From: Candidatus Zhuqueibacterota bacterium
Lineage (GTDB): Bacteria; Zhuqueibacterota; Zhuqueibacteria; Residuimicrobiales; Oceaniaggregativiventaceae
Reading direction: 5' to 3'
DNA length: 64,000 bases
Assembly (NCBI GenBank): GCA_014728115.1
Contig: WJME01000161.1
Coordinates: 1 to 64,000 of the forward strand
The notes under the pieces were generated by a model. The model saw only the letters and a list, made by a program, of their open reading frames with translations, made no database searches and was not told where the DNA came from. Numbering within the stretch: position 1 is the first letter of the stretch; every line of letters begins with the position of its first letter. Both the position numbers and the translations under genes were made by a program. This document shows, in pieces, positions 53,594 through 63,472 of the stretch.

Positions 53594-56500
53594 CTATTTC
53601 AAGTAAAGCATTTTTTTGGATAGATCAAAATTTTCACCACATATCCTGTATATATAGAGACCAGAACTCACTAATCTGCCAGAGTGATCTTTACCGTCCC
53701 ACTGGAAGGTATGGTATCCGGGATCAAATTTTCCCGAGGCCAGGGTTCTTACTGATTTACCCTGGATATCATATATCATTAATGAAAGATTTCCATACGG
53801 TACCGGTACCCAAAAAGACAAGGTAGTAGAGTGGTTAAAGGGATTGGGATAATTGGGTAAAAGACGGAATTGTCTTATAAGTGAGGGCACAGACTCTACA
53901 TTGGTTGAATCGAACAGAATTCGTCCGGTTCTCTGGTTATTCCCTTTAAAGGTATACCAGCTGGACAATGGATATATTACATCCTGACCATATTGTTTGA
54001 TAATATATACACTACTATCCATGCTTGAAATAAATATCAGATTACTATCTGTCAAGAGAGGTGCTGCGATGATCGCCCCCCCGGTTTGGAATTCCCATTG
54101 TTTTTGACCTTTCAGATCGAGCACGAGCATACGACCATCCTGACAGCCTATATATAAATGGCGGGAACTCAGCGTCGGAGATCCTGTAACGGGTGATGCG
54201 GCTTTATATTTCCAATAGAGTTCTCCCGTAGAATAAAGAGCATACACAGTGCTATCGGCAGAGCCAAAATAAATATTCCGTTCTTGATCGATGACCGGTG
54301 AACTTTGGATAGGGCCACCGGTTTGATAACTCCATTTTAGGTCTCCGGTATATCCAATCTTGTAGATCTTGCCGTCATCTGAACCGATTAAAAGCGTATG
54401 ATCCGGACTTAATGCCGGAGAAGAATAGATGGAATCACCAGCTGTGTATGTCCATAAGGTTGTACCTTCATTTGATACACTCTTGATCTCTCCACCCAAA
54501 GTAGCGAAAAAGATTTGTTTGTCATCCACTGACAATGCTGATGAAGAAAAGATTCCATGAGTGAATTGAATCGACCAATTGATATCGCCATTATCCGATA
54601 TGGAGAAAAATTTTCCAGTTAACGTACCGAAATAGATATTCCCATCTTTATCAACCGACGGGGATGAAAGAATAATACCTCCCATTGCTCTATCCCAGTT
54701 TGGGTCAGCGGAATGGGTCAATGAATAGAATCTGGTATCTGTCGCACCAACCAGGAGATTCCATTTGTCTTTGATACAGACAGTACCGGGAATTTCACCA
54801 CTTGTCGAAAAATTCCAGAGTGTTGTTGCTGTAGAGTCAAAGCAATAGATATTTTGGTCGGCAGAGCTCGCAATAAATGTATTTCTATCCAATTGAGCAA
54901 CGGCTCCACTGATTGGGCCTTTAGATGCCAGTTTTGCAGAATAAACAGTAATCATAATGGAATCACGTTGGGTTGCCCCCCTGTCACTGATCAAATTCAA
55001 ATAGATTTGATGGGATCCGGAAGTCAAGCCAAACTCTGCTGTCGGTTGAATCGCCAACGTATCTCCTTCCAAAGTCCAAATATACGATTGAATCTGACCA
55101 TAAGAGATTGAACTGGAACGCGCATCTACGATTCCGGTTTCGATTCCATCATAATCGCTATCCAGCCACTCACTGCTGTATTGGATATTGGCACTCATTT
55201 CTTGAGGAGAAAGCGTATATTCTCCTGACAGGGTATCACTGGAAAAATAACCCGTCTTAAAAGCAATAGCTTTAATTTCCATATTTTTGTCAACCAATAT
55301 AGGGGAAAGGTATTGCGGTGAATTTTTGTCCGGTATCGTTCCATCTGTGGTGTAACAAATTGATGCATCTTTTGTCATACAATGCAATTCGATGAATTGT
55401 GGGGTTTTATATTCACCGGGTGGAGGGTAAGAGGTAGGTGTATTTACCCGCACCCCACATCTGAATAATTCACTTGTGGCAAAAGCGGTCGTATCGACTC
55501 TGTCGGCTATTTTGATTCGACATTCGGAAGAAAAGGGGATGATCTCAGGTACGGTCCATTTGTATGGCATTGAATAGGGAAACCAATCCTGGTCAATGGT
55601 TTCCCAGGATTTGCCATTGTCATGTGAAAAGTATAGGTTGAATCGTGTTTGGACCAAATATGTCCAGCTGATTTCCAATATATCTCCTGCCAGATAGGTG
55701 TGATTTTCCAGCGAGGTCGAAATCTCAATTTCCTGATTATCATTGAGCCTTCCCAATCCATAATCCGTACCAAACCATTTTACATTGTCGCTGTCAACCA
55801 CAATCGAATTAATCCCGTGACTGGGAATTTTAGGAGTGAGATTGAAAAAGATAAAATGGTTATTCGCGACTTTTAACAGTCCACCATTCATATTCCTATC
55901 CCCCATTCCCCCCGCCCAAATGGCGTTAAGCGAATCAGTGGTGATGGAATAGGGTATAAAATCCCTTGGAAGATCAGAGTTGTCTGAAGCAAAAAGGGTC
56001 CATTCATTTCTCGCCAGGCGAACCAGACCTTTGAATGTTGCAAACCAAAGATTACCGTTTTTGTCTTTGGTTCCAGAGATGACATAGTGATCATTCAAGA
56101 TAGAATTAGTGTGATCATAGTGAATCCAGGACGACCCATCGAACATGATCAGACTGCAACCATCTCCACCCATCCATTTATTTCCATTGTTATCAATCAC
56201 TATAAACAAAATAGAATAATAGTTTGGCTCTTTTGGTAATGCGGAATTTGTATGATCGTAAACCTGCCATGAATTGAAATCGGTTTTGGTTACCCTTGCT
56301 CTTGAGCCCAGCCAAAAGGTTCCATCCTGCTCGATGGTGATCGCCCTTACTTTATCATCAGGCAGCTCTGAATTATTCGTGTTCCAAATCGTCCATTCAG
56401 AACCGTTGAATCTGGCTAATCCGTTTTCAGTAGCAAACCATTTATTATTTTGTTCGTCGATGGTAATCGCATAGACCCGATCTGAAGGAAGAAGAGAATT

Positions 56501-56812
56501 CGACGTGTTGAATACCTGCCACGTTTCATTATCAAAAGAGGCGATCCCCTGGCCATCTGTCCCCACCCACACCTCGTCCTGCTGATCAATTGCAACAGCG
56601 AGGATATGATCACCCGGTAATGGCGAATTGGTAGACTTGAAAATATGCAAGCTCTGGTATAGACCTTGGGCCTCTCCCATGCTTGAGCATATCAGACTTG
56701 CGACCAATATAACGAGGACTTTTTGACACAGGCCTGCACATCTTGCAAATGGATCTCTCTTTGGTTGCTCCAAGCGATATTTGCACACCTTTTCAATAAC
56801 AGGATGTTTCAT
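53594..56812 (-). CDS. Secreted two-propeller protein with sorting tail
   Basis: A 1072-residue exported protein. After a signal or anchor (about 30-48) comes a first propeller of two-component-regulator type repeats (about 55-370: DHILAVAIDQQDEVWVGTDGQGIASFD and relatives), an Ig-like part, a chitobiase C-terminal-like domain (about 475-545: GEYKTPQFIELHCMTKDASICYTTDGTIPD), a PKD-like part, a PQQ-type propeller (about 640-960: SSPALSPDHTLLIGSDDGKIYKIGYTGDLKWSY and repeats) and a sorting domain (PNYPNPFNHST near 985). No catalytic site is seen, so binding or adhesion is likely. ATG 56812 follows GGAGG at 8 bases. Confidence 0.85.
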   Translation of the reverse strand: MKHPVIEKVCKYRLEQPKRDPFARCAGLCQKVLVILVASLICSSMGEAQGLYQSLHIFKSTNSPLPGDHILAVAIDQQDEVWVGTDGQGIASFDNETWQVFNTSNSLLPSDRVYAITIDEQNNKWFATENGLARFNGSEWTIWNTNNSELPDDKVRAITIEQDGTFWLGSRARVTKTDFNSWQVYDHTNSALPKEPNYYSILFIVIDNNGNKWMGGDGCSLIMFDGSSWIHYDHTNSILNDHYVISGTKDKNGNLWFATFKGLVRLARNEWTLFASDNSDLPRDFIPYSITTDSLNAIWAGGMGDRNMNGGLLKVANNHFIFFNLTPKIPSHGINSIVVDSDNVKWFGTDYGLGRLNDNQEIEISTSLENHTYLAGDILEISWTYLVQTRFNLYFSHDNGKSWETIDQDWFPYSMPYKWTVPEIIPFSSECRIKIADRVDTTAFATSELFRCGVRVNTPTSYPPPGEYKTPQFIELHCMTKDASICYTTDGTIPDKNSPQYLSPILVDKNMEIKAIAFKTGYFSSDTLSGEYTLSPQEMSANIQYSSEWLDSDYDGIETGIVDARSSSISYGQIQSYIWTLEGDTLAIQPTAEFGLTSGSHQIYLNLISDRGATQRDSIMITVYSAKLASKGPISGAVAQLDRNTFIASSADQNIYCFDSTATTLWNFSTSGEIPGTVCIKDKWNLLVGATDTRFYSLTHSADPNWDRAMGGIILSSPSVDKDGNIYFGTLTGKFFSISDNGDINWSIQFTHGIFSSSALSVDDKQIFFATLGGEIKSVSNEGTTLWTYTAGDSIYSSPALSPDHTLLIGSDDGKIYKIGYTGDLKWSYQTGGPIQSSPVIDQERNIYFGSADSTVYALYSTGELYWKYKAASPVTGSPTLSSRHLYIGCQDGRMLVLDLKGQKQWEFQTGGAIIAAPLLTDSNLIFISSMDSSVYIIKQYGQDVIYPLSSWYTFKGNNQRTGRILFDSTNVESVPSLIRQFRLLPNYPNPFNHSTTLSFWVPVPYGNLSLMIYDIQGKSVRTLASGKFDPGYHTFQWDGKDHSGRLVSSGLYIYRICGENFDLSKKMLYLK

Positions 56813-57011
56813 CCAATAATCCTCCGATGATTTGTCAGGTAAACAGATTTCCGGAAAACATAGAATTCTTGTTCTACGATTTTTAAAAAGGTGCACATTT
56901 TTCTGAATTCCCAAACTCTCCCTATGGGCATCTGCACTAAAAAGTCAGTTTTTCACGAGACACAAAAACCGAGAAAGATTTATAACCCTAAATAAACGAC
57001 AGTTAAAGACC

Positions 57012-57680
57012 CTACTCCCGGACAAATAACCATTTGATCGCTTCATAAAGACCTTTAAATACATAGCCGATTGGCCCGGGTTTTACCTCTTTTAAGGTGT
57101 TTACAGTGATAGAAGAATAGCTTGATAAATGTGCCAATCGTTTCATCTGACCTTTGATTGCATCAATCTCTTTATTTAACCTTTCAATTTCTTTTTCAAT
57201 TTTCAAAGACGAATCGATTGAATTAGCACGATCCAAGAGTATCAGATATCTCTCTCTTATCTTTTCAGCACTATCCAATCTAATTTCTAAATCAAAATAT
57301 TTTTCTGTTACATCCTGTCCGTAGATATTTTTATTTACTATTGTACCAATTGTTTCAACACCATTCATTACATCATAAAAGTTTTTAAAAGGGATTCTGA
57401 TTGTTGTGCTATTATGGGTTGATTTCAAGACATATCCACTAAATTTTTTAGCAATGTTAATTATGCTGTCATGGATTGAATCAGGAAATGTTGTTTTTAT
57501 TTCAATTGTTGCATCCAAAATTATTTTTCTATCCGGGTTGTTATTTTCTACTTTTTTCTCCAAGGGAACATCACTTTGGTCAATAGATAATTCGGTATGT
57601 TGTGTTGAATACTCTTGTGCGGCACAATTGAACAAAAAAAGTATCGACACCAAGAACAGCACGTCATTTCTTTTCATCAT
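57012..57680 (-). CDS. DUF4349 domain lipoprotein
   Basis: About 222 residues with a lipoprotein signal (LFLFNC). The DUF4349 region is clear: DRKIILDATIEIKTTFPD, KFSGYVLKSTHNSTTIRIPFKNFYDVMNGVETIGTI, VTEKYFDLEIRLDSAEKIRERYLILLDRANSIDSSLKIEKEIERLNKEIDAIKGQMKRL (coiled coil) and SSITVNTLKE, with a terminal hydrophobic stretch. The function is unknown. ATG 57680 or 57677 follows AAGGAG. It lies alone. Confidence 0.8.
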   Translation of the reverse strand: MMKRNDVLFLVSILFLFNCAAQEYSTQHTELSIDQSDVPLEKKVENNNPDRKIILDATIEIKTTFPDSIHDSIINIAKKFSGYVLKSTHNSTTIRIPFKNFYDVMNGVETIGTIVNKNIYGQDVTEKYFDLEIRLDSAEKIRERYLILLDRANSIDSSLKIEKEIERLNKEIDAIKGQMKRLAHLSSYSSITVNTLKEVKPGPIGYVFKGLYEAIKWLFVRE

Positions 57681-58257
57681 AATTCTCCTTAAAATCATCT
57701 ATCAAGCCATGATCACGCTAACCGCAGAGTTTGCCATGTTATGATGATCAGGAATTCCCAGCAGGCCCGGGCAATCTTGGCAGATATTGAGGTTGAAAAA
57801 GATAGAATGCCAAACAAGTGACATTACAGATCCATTTAATAGGTGCTTCCGACTGGCTGCGGACGCAAAAAGGCCCAAAAACAGATCCTGCAGCCTGTAT
57901 TTGAGCCCTCAATAGTGTGTTCATAGAACTCCTGTATCCCCTGAATACCAGATACTGATACGGAAAGAGTATGTTTTGACTATATAATAACGAAAAAAAA
58001 TCGATTTGCGCAAGGTCTTTTTAGGATTTTATCAGTTATTTTTTACCCCTGGTCGCCTATATCATTTTTATATGCCTAGTTATCACATCGCGTCAATCAT
58101 TGAAATTCATTAGCTTAAAGATATGTTCAAATGCTAATTAAAGAGCGCCTTGTTCTTTGGCACATAGTCGGATCGATTTCATAAATCTTGTCCATTTTTA
58201 TCAACCACAAACATTTCTCACCCTCAGTGAGTTTCCAAATATTGCCAAACGATGTCC
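57681..58257. other. Intergenic region with pseudogene fragment
   Basis: 577 bases between the DUF4349 lipoprotein and the DHFR-fold gene. A 58-codon minus-strand frame at 57748-57924 has CAGGAG before its ATG but a composition unlike a protein. The right end has the pseudogene fragment at 58202-58250. The rest is AT-rich and empty. Confidence 0.5.
58202..58250 (-). pseudogene. Fragment of a paralog of the 51491-52339 gene
   Basis: On the minus strand this stretch reads SFGNIWKLTEGEKCLWLIK, close to SLGNIWKIIEGEKCLWFDF of the intact gene; by eye about 40 of 48 bases agree (52051-52098). It ends right at the DHFR-fold gene stop. No start, stop or flanks of the gene are kept. Confidence 0.7.
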
Positions 58258-58833
58258 TCATCTAAAAATTGTGCGAGTTGTAGAGCGTTGCACTGAATAG
58301 GTCAGTTTTACAAACCCATGGTCATGTTGTTGCACCTCCATCAGTTTCAGCTGCGGAGCAGTCAGGGTCCGGGGCAACAAGGGTGCGCCTGACCCGAGTA
58401 GGACAGGCGCCACAGTGAGAATGATCTCATCAAGCAAGCCGTGATCGCAGAATTGTCCGGCCAGATCACCGCCACCGGCCAACCAGATATTCTTGCCGCC
58501 TGCGGCCGTTGCCATCTCTGCATGGACAGGACCAACATCGCCCCGCACAAAGCGTAGTTCCGCCCCCTCGACGGCCGGTAATTTCCGATGGCTAAACACC
58601 CATACCGGAAGCTTGTATGGCCACTTTTCAGGTTGGTCCAGCAGATTTTCCTGGGCGACCACCCATTCATACGTCGTCGAGCCCATGGCAAGCGCACCGA
58701 CCTCTCTGACGAACTGCGGATAGTCATCCTTCAGGCTCTCAATTTCTCCGAATTGAAAGAGCCAGTCGAGCGAGTTGTTTTCGTCGGCAAGATAGCCGTT
58801 AAGACTCGTTGCAGTGTAATACTGTGTCTTCAT
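58258..58833 (-). CDS. Dihydrofolate reductase family protein (RibD C-terminal type)
   Basis: A 191-residue reductase-fold protein of the RibD-C/YyaP group: SLNGYLADENNSLDWLFQF at residues 9-27, ALAMGSTTYEWV, KLPVWVFSHRKLP, GGKNIWLAGGGDLAGQF and LDEIILTVAPVLLGSGAPLLP. It likely uses NADPH, but these stand-alone members rarely have a known substrate. GGGAGG precedes the ATG. GC content is markedly higher than in the AT-rich genes on its left, and its stop abuts a pseudogene fragment, both hints of insertion or transfer. Confidence 0.9.
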   Translation of the reverse strand: MKTQYYTATSLNGYLADENNSLDWLFQFGEIESLKDDYPQFVREVGALAMGSTTYEWVVAQENLLDQPEKWPYKLPVWVFSHRKLPAVEGAELRFVRGDVGPVHAEMATAAGGKNIWLAGGGDLAGQFCDHGLLDEIILTVAPVLLGSGAPLLPRTLTAPQLKLMEVQQHDHGFVKLTYSVQRSTTRTIFR

Positions 58834-58947
58834 CTTTCCTCCCGATAAAAGCTCTCGGGCAACCTGGCATTATGGATTTCAGGCATCGTTACATCAAAAA
58901 GTTTGCCGCCTGTTCAAGTGCAAAGATGTCAACCCCTCTATGGTCTA

Positions 58948-61671
58948 TTAATCGATCACAAACGTAGAGGGTATGGTCAAGAGCTGGTATTGAATGGTTT
59001 TGGCCAATCTGTAATTCCCTTTAGAATTCAAATGTAACCGGTCTGTTTCACTGTTTCTAAAATACCTGGTATACGAGTCTGACAAGGGATACAAGCCGCT
59101 GATTGAATAAAGATCGATAATGGGAACGGCCCAGTTCAGGGCGGCTTTTTTGAGAGTGTTTACATAGTCTTCGAGGAACAGACCTTGTCCGTTGCAAAAA
59201 TTTTCTTCCGGTTGAACATTGCTGTCACTGAATTTTGCAAATCCACGATGGAGTGGCGTCAAAATCACGACTTGTTGCATCGGATAATGGTCTTTTAGAA
59301 AAGCCATCACGTTGTTGATTCGTCCACAAAACGTAGAATCGTCATAGATTCGTGACCTGTATTTGCGCGTTACCCGTTCACCATCATGGTTGGTTTGCTT
59401 TGTCGTTTCGGTGAAAAATTCACCCAATGGGACGTTGTCATTGTAATCGTTCGTGCCGGCAAAAATGAAAATGGCATCGACATCCGTATTCCGTTCGTTT
59501 TTCAGTTTGACGGCCTGATCATAGATATCATCCCACTGGTGTCCGCTTTTTCCATAAACAAAAGGTTCAATACCAAGCAGGGTATCCAAATATTCCCAAT
59601 ACACTGCAGAGCCATCGCGTGGCTTTTGAGTCATCGAATCCCCGAGATAAGCAACACGTTTGCCATTCCACTGAGAATTGAGGGTTTTTTCTGAATCTTT
59701 GATGGTTCTTTCAGATAGAGATGTATCCTGGTCCTGGCCATAGCTGCCGGATTGTTTATCCCAAACCGGATAGAGTTCCGTATTCGGGTTGGTTTGGTAG
59801 TTGATTCCGCTGAGGGTATAATGGTCAACATCATCCAGAATGATCGCAGGACGGACATCCGGATATTTATATGAAAAGTTTATGTTTTTCAAGGTCAAGT
59901 CATTGACATGTCGTACAAACATTCCATAGCACGGCAGTTTGCCAAAGATGTGAAAATTGGGATAGGCTTTTTCTCTTTCCGGTACCTCGGCATAGATCAA
60001 TTGTTTATCCTGAATACTGCCATACAATAAAAAATCACAATCCTCAATAACGACGTTTTCAATATCTCTTTCAGGGATGCCGGATATCGAGCACGCAATA
60101 CCAGGTCCTTCCTTGTCCTCAACAAACCGTACTCCCGTATTGGTAATGTTTCGGATGGTAATATTGCTCATTTTCCCAATGGGTACGGGATCGGGGCCGC
60201 CTTTGAATTCCCGGTTTCGTCTCCCCAGACGTATGGAAATGGGGACTGTACATTCTGATAATGTAATATTTTCATAGAGGATATTGTTGGTCACCGCGCC
60301 ATCTGTGGTCTGGATGGCCAGTCCATAACGGGCATTACCGACAATATTTCGCACGGTCACATTTTCTACACCATAATGGGTTTCCGTGCCGATTTTCACG
60401 GCAAAGCAGTGGCTGTATTTTACCTGATTGTCATATATGTGAATGTCCCGGTTTTTTTTCATAGACATGGATTTCAGGCATATGGCATCGTCGCCGGATA
60501 TGATATAACAATTCCTGACCGTCGCGTTAGCTGTGCCGCTTATATCTATACCGTCCTGATTATGTTGACCGGTATACGCCCGGATTCTACAGTTCTCGAT
60601 CAGCAGATCTTCACAACCTTCATAATATTGCACCCAACTGCATGAACGCACGAGGGTAATATTGCGGATGACAATATCTTTACATTCTATCATCCGAATC
60701 AACCGGGGCCTGGTTTCGACATCTCCGGCCCAGGGTGGATGGATTCCGGTATCTTGCCCGTCAATGATTCCGCCGCCGGTAAGGGTAATATTGGCGGCCT
60801 TTTCCGCATATATAAACTGCAGATTCTCATTATCGCGAAAGGATTTTAATTCACATTTTTGGGGTGGATAATCATTTGGGTTACGGGTCCCCCGTAAAAT
60901 TGAACCTGCCTGAACATACAGGGTAACATTGTCCTTTAATATCAAGGTACCGGACAAATAGATCCCGTCATGAATAAAAACAGAGCCCCCGCCGGCAGAG
61001 GAACACGCGTCAATTGCGTTTTGTATTGCAGCTGTATTCACGGTCTTTCCATCCCCTTTTGCGCCAAATTCCCTGATATCGAACAGTTCATTGCTTGGCA
61101 CTGGTAAAGCCGGAACAACTCCAACAGGTTGCACAATGACGATGTACATGGATTTTTCGGTGCCTCCGTTTGGACCCAATGCTATCTGATCCCCTTTGTC
61201 AAAAGATTTCCGATACAATTGAAAGATGGTCGACTCTGAATTGTGAATGTGTTGACCGGTGAGAGTATAAGAGGACAGCCATGCCGGTTTGGTTGGGATG
61301 CTTTTATCATGGGCAATGTAAACCCGGGCATCTGCATTTAAATCAAACACAGCCAGTGTGCTGTCCGTGTAATGTTTCGAACCGTCGGCGGTTTGGATCC
61401 AGTCACAGCCGGCCAACCCCCCGGGTAACATGGTGATTTTGGTATTCTTGTCACCGTACATGGATGTTCCGGTCTCGATATTCCCCCGTTCAAACCAAAA
61501 CGATGCATTGAACACATTTTCTTTGACATCGTTTATATCCAATTCCGAAATCAGTTGTGTACCGGGTTTGGCACTGATTTCATTGTTTGCTTTTAATGAA
61601 CTGATACCCGGGACAGTAACGATCAAAAAGGCTACCATACAAATTATTGGTATGGATTTTGTTTTTAACAT
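58948..61671 (-). CDS. GH28 polygalacturonase-like protein fused to SGNH hydrolase
   Basis: A 907-residue exported protein. Signal peptide about 1-30, a beta-sandwich domain (about 40-190), a right-handed beta-helix of GH28 type (about 195-610: IREFGAKGDGKTVNTAAIQNAIDAC, NQDGIDI near 370, SGDDAICLKS near 390, VKIGTET), then an SGNH/GDSL domain (about 670-907) with GDSMTQ near 675, FAGTNDYNDN and DRLHLN near 877. The GH28 half should cut galacturonan or rhamnogalacturonan and the SGNH half remove acetyl groups. ATG 61671 is set by the signal peptide with GGGGA upstream. A two-enzyme fusion for acetylated pectin is inferred. Confidence 0.85.
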   Translation of the reverse strand: MLKTKSIPIICMVAFLIVTVPGISSLKANNEISAKPGTQLISELDINDVKENVFNASFWFERGNIETGTSMYGDKNTKITMLPGGLAGCDWIQTADGSKHYTDSTLAVFDLNADARVYIAHDKSIPTKPAWLSSYTLTGQHIHNSESTIFQLYRKSFDKGDQIALGPNGGTEKSMYIVIVQPVGVVPALPVPSNELFDIREFGAKGDGKTVNTAAIQNAIDACSSAGGGSVFIHDGIYLSGTLILKDNVTLYVQAGSILRGTRNPNDYPPQKCELKSFRDNENLQFIYAEKAANITLTGGGIIDGQDTGIHPPWAGDVETRPRLIRMIECKDIVIRNITLVRSCSWVQYYEGCEDLLIENCRIRAYTGQHNQDGIDISGTANATVRNCYIISGDDAICLKSMSMKKNRDIHIYDNQVKYSHCFAVKIGTETHYGVENVTVRNIVGNARYGLAIQTTDGAVTNNILYENITLSECTVPISIRLGRRNREFKGGPDPVPIGKMSNITIRNITNTGVRFVEDKEGPGIACSISGIPERDIENVVIEDCDFLLYGSIQDKQLIYAEVPEREKAYPNFHIFGKLPCYGMFVRHVNDLTLKNINFSYKYPDVRPAIILDDVDHYTLSGINYQTNPNTELYPVWDKQSGSYGQDQDTSLSERTIKDSEKTLNSQWNGKRVAYLGDSMTQKPRDGSAVYWEYLDTLLGIEPFVYGKSGHQWDDIYDQAVKLKNERNTDVDAIFIFAGTNDYNDNVPLGEFFTETTKQTNHDGERVTRKYRSRIYDDSTFCGRINNVMAFLKDHYPMQQVVILTPLHRGFAKFSDSNVQPEENFCNGQGLFLEDYVNTLKKAALNWAVPIIDLYSISGLYPLSDSYTRYFRNSETDRLHLNSKGNYRLAKTIQYQLLTIPSTFVID

Positions 61672-61903
61672 ATTTTTCAGTCCCCGTTCCCTTGGTTCTT
61701 TTCCGGTTTCAGTCTTGCAAAAGAAAACCTTTAAACGCAAATTTTCCATAATCAAAAGGTAGTAAAATGGGTACGATTTGTCAATGATCTATTCTCAGTG
61801 CCGGGGTTTATTCACTGACAGATTTTCATTTCACCATACAATATACATTCATTCTGTGCATACTCGCTCATCCTCAGTTAAAAAGTCAGACCCGGCACAC
61901 CCG

Positions 61904-63067
61904 TTACTGTTCTGGTGCGTTCTCTTGGACGGCCTCTGCAGGAGATTGTTTGCTTGTAGTGGTTTTCAAAGGGATAACCAGATTATAGATGTCTGTCCAT
62001 TCCGGATCAGCGGTCGCAAAAAAGATATGGGTAGGATGGCCATCCTGAACGAGCACCTGGGGTCGTTCCAGCTTTGTCTGCTGCCTTTTCGTTCCGTCGC
62101 TAAAGGATACCATGCGGCTGTAGGCTTTGGGGTTCTCTGGCAAAGACCAATCGATTCCATTGACAGAATAGGCGTAAAATCCGGCTCCTGACTCACCGGT
62201 CAGGCTTTTGCTGAATATTTTTGCGACCATATGATAATAGCCATTTGCCTGCCATATGCAGGGATCTTCAACGTGCGCATCCTTTGTGCCCTTTATGTTG
62301 ATTTTCTGGCCGGCATTCATCCGTTTGTACGGACCAAGATAATGCGGCGCGGTCGCGACACCAAAATGCAGGGCCTTGTTTTTGTTTCGCGCCGGATAGG
62401 GAACAGGTGCACTTTTATAAATCAAAAGGACACTGCCATCTTCGTGGATGACAGCTGCCGGATTTGATGTAATGGCAGCATCCCACTCGCCGGGACGTGG
62501 TTCAAGAATCGGCTTTTCAAACCTTTTCCATGGACCAAAGGGGGAATCGGAAACGGCAATCCCGATACGCTTGGTGTTCCAGACTTGTTCATAGATCTCC
62601 CGGCTTACCGGTGATGCAGGTTTCTTGAAATCATAGGTAGAGCCCACATAGAACAATACATACTTGCCATTGTACCTGTGGATTGAAGGGTTGTGCGTAA
62701 CCATGCCATCCCAGAACTGAGAACCTCGCGAAGGCAGGATCACTTTTTCGAACCTGTATGGCCCTTCAGCCTTGTCCGAGGTAGCGAGGACAATTTCTGA
62801 ATTGACCACCCAATTACCCATTCCGACGGCTTTGGGCCAACGCGACGCAAACATATAATAGCGGTTGTCATCCCCTTTGGTGACAGACCCTCCCCAAATA
62901 ATATATTCTTTCATTCTGAATGATCCGCCAACGGGCGCTGGACCAAGATTTCCCTCGAACATGTTGACCGGACTGGAAGGGCGTTTCTCGCCCGCATCTG
63001 AACTCTGTGGCTCTGCTGCCAAAAGTCCGGTCATGATCAGGGTTATAGCTACGACTAGTGCTTTCAT
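61904..63067 (-). CDS. GH43-like glycosidase, secreted
   Basis: A 387-residue exported beta-propeller hydrolase (signal 1-18). Repeated blade motifs include YIIWGGSVTKGDDNRYYMFASRW, DGMVTHNPSIHRYNGKYVLFYVGS, WDAAITSNPAAVIHEDGSVLLIYKS, HVEDPCIWQANGYYHMVAK and IFFATADPEW. Candidate acids are the Asp of KGDDN, the Asp near GEWDAAI and the Glu of HVEDP. It belongs to the GH43/GH117-like clan; the substrate is uncertain. AAGGAAG precedes the ATG. It follows the GH28-SGNH gene in the same orientation with a 232-base gap between. Confidence 0.8.
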   Translation of the reverse strand: MKALVVAITLIMTGLLAAEPQSSDAGEKRPSSPVNMFEGNLGPAPVGGSFRMKEYIIWGGSVTKGDDNRYYMFASRWPKAVGMGNWVVNSEIVLATSDKAEGPYRFEKVILPSRGSQFWDGMVTHNPSIHRYNGKYVLFYVGSTYDFKKPASPVSREIYEQVWNTKRIGIAVSDSPFGPWKRFEKPILEPRPGEWDAAITSNPAAVIHEDGSVLLIYKSAPVPYPARNKNKALHFGVATAPHYLGPYKRMNAGQKINIKGTKDAHVEDPCIWQANGYYHMVAKIFSKSLTGESGAGFYAYSVNGIDWSLPENPKAYSRMVSFSDGTKRQQTKLERPQVLVQDGHPTHIFFATADPEWTDIYNLVIPLKTTTSKQSPAEAVQENAPEQ

Positions 63068-63472
63068 CTGTCTCTTCCTTTGATTGTCGCGAACGATTTA
63101 TGTATTACCAATGACATTGCAAAATATGGGCTGCAGAAGCTGCATCCGGTGCATACACTGGTCAGCATGCTATGATAAATACTTTTCGCAAAATAATTTT
63201 GGCTTTATGATTTCTATTCCTTTAAATCCAAGCCGATTTTAAGAAAGTTTTTTTCGGATAGTTTCCCAAATAACCACCTGGCCTTTTGATGACATTTTGT
63301 TGTTTCTATCATTGACATAATATTTTTCACCGTATATTCTTGCCAGTAAGATTATAAGGGTATTATTGAAAGGTGTCAACAGAAATCGAGTATGCTAGGG
63401 TGCCGGTTACCCGTTGCCATGAAGCACCAGCGGATTGGAAATCTGGTAGGCTGGCTCGTTCGGCAATTCTAT
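63068..63472. other. Intergenic region with promoter and tRNA-Ser-like fragment
   Basis: 405 bases with no ORF. On the plus strand TTGACA (63312-63317), 17 bases, TATTCT (63335-63340) form a near-consensus promoter. About 60 bases downstream (63397-63470) is a stretch resembling a truncated tRNA-Ser, with a TTGGAAA anticodon-type loop (63435-63441). No intact tRNA could be folded. Confidence 0.45.

Noticed and set aside
57748-57924. 58-codon frame with CAGGAG before its ATG
   Set aside because: Amino acid composition and lack of any pattern make it unlikely to be a gene.
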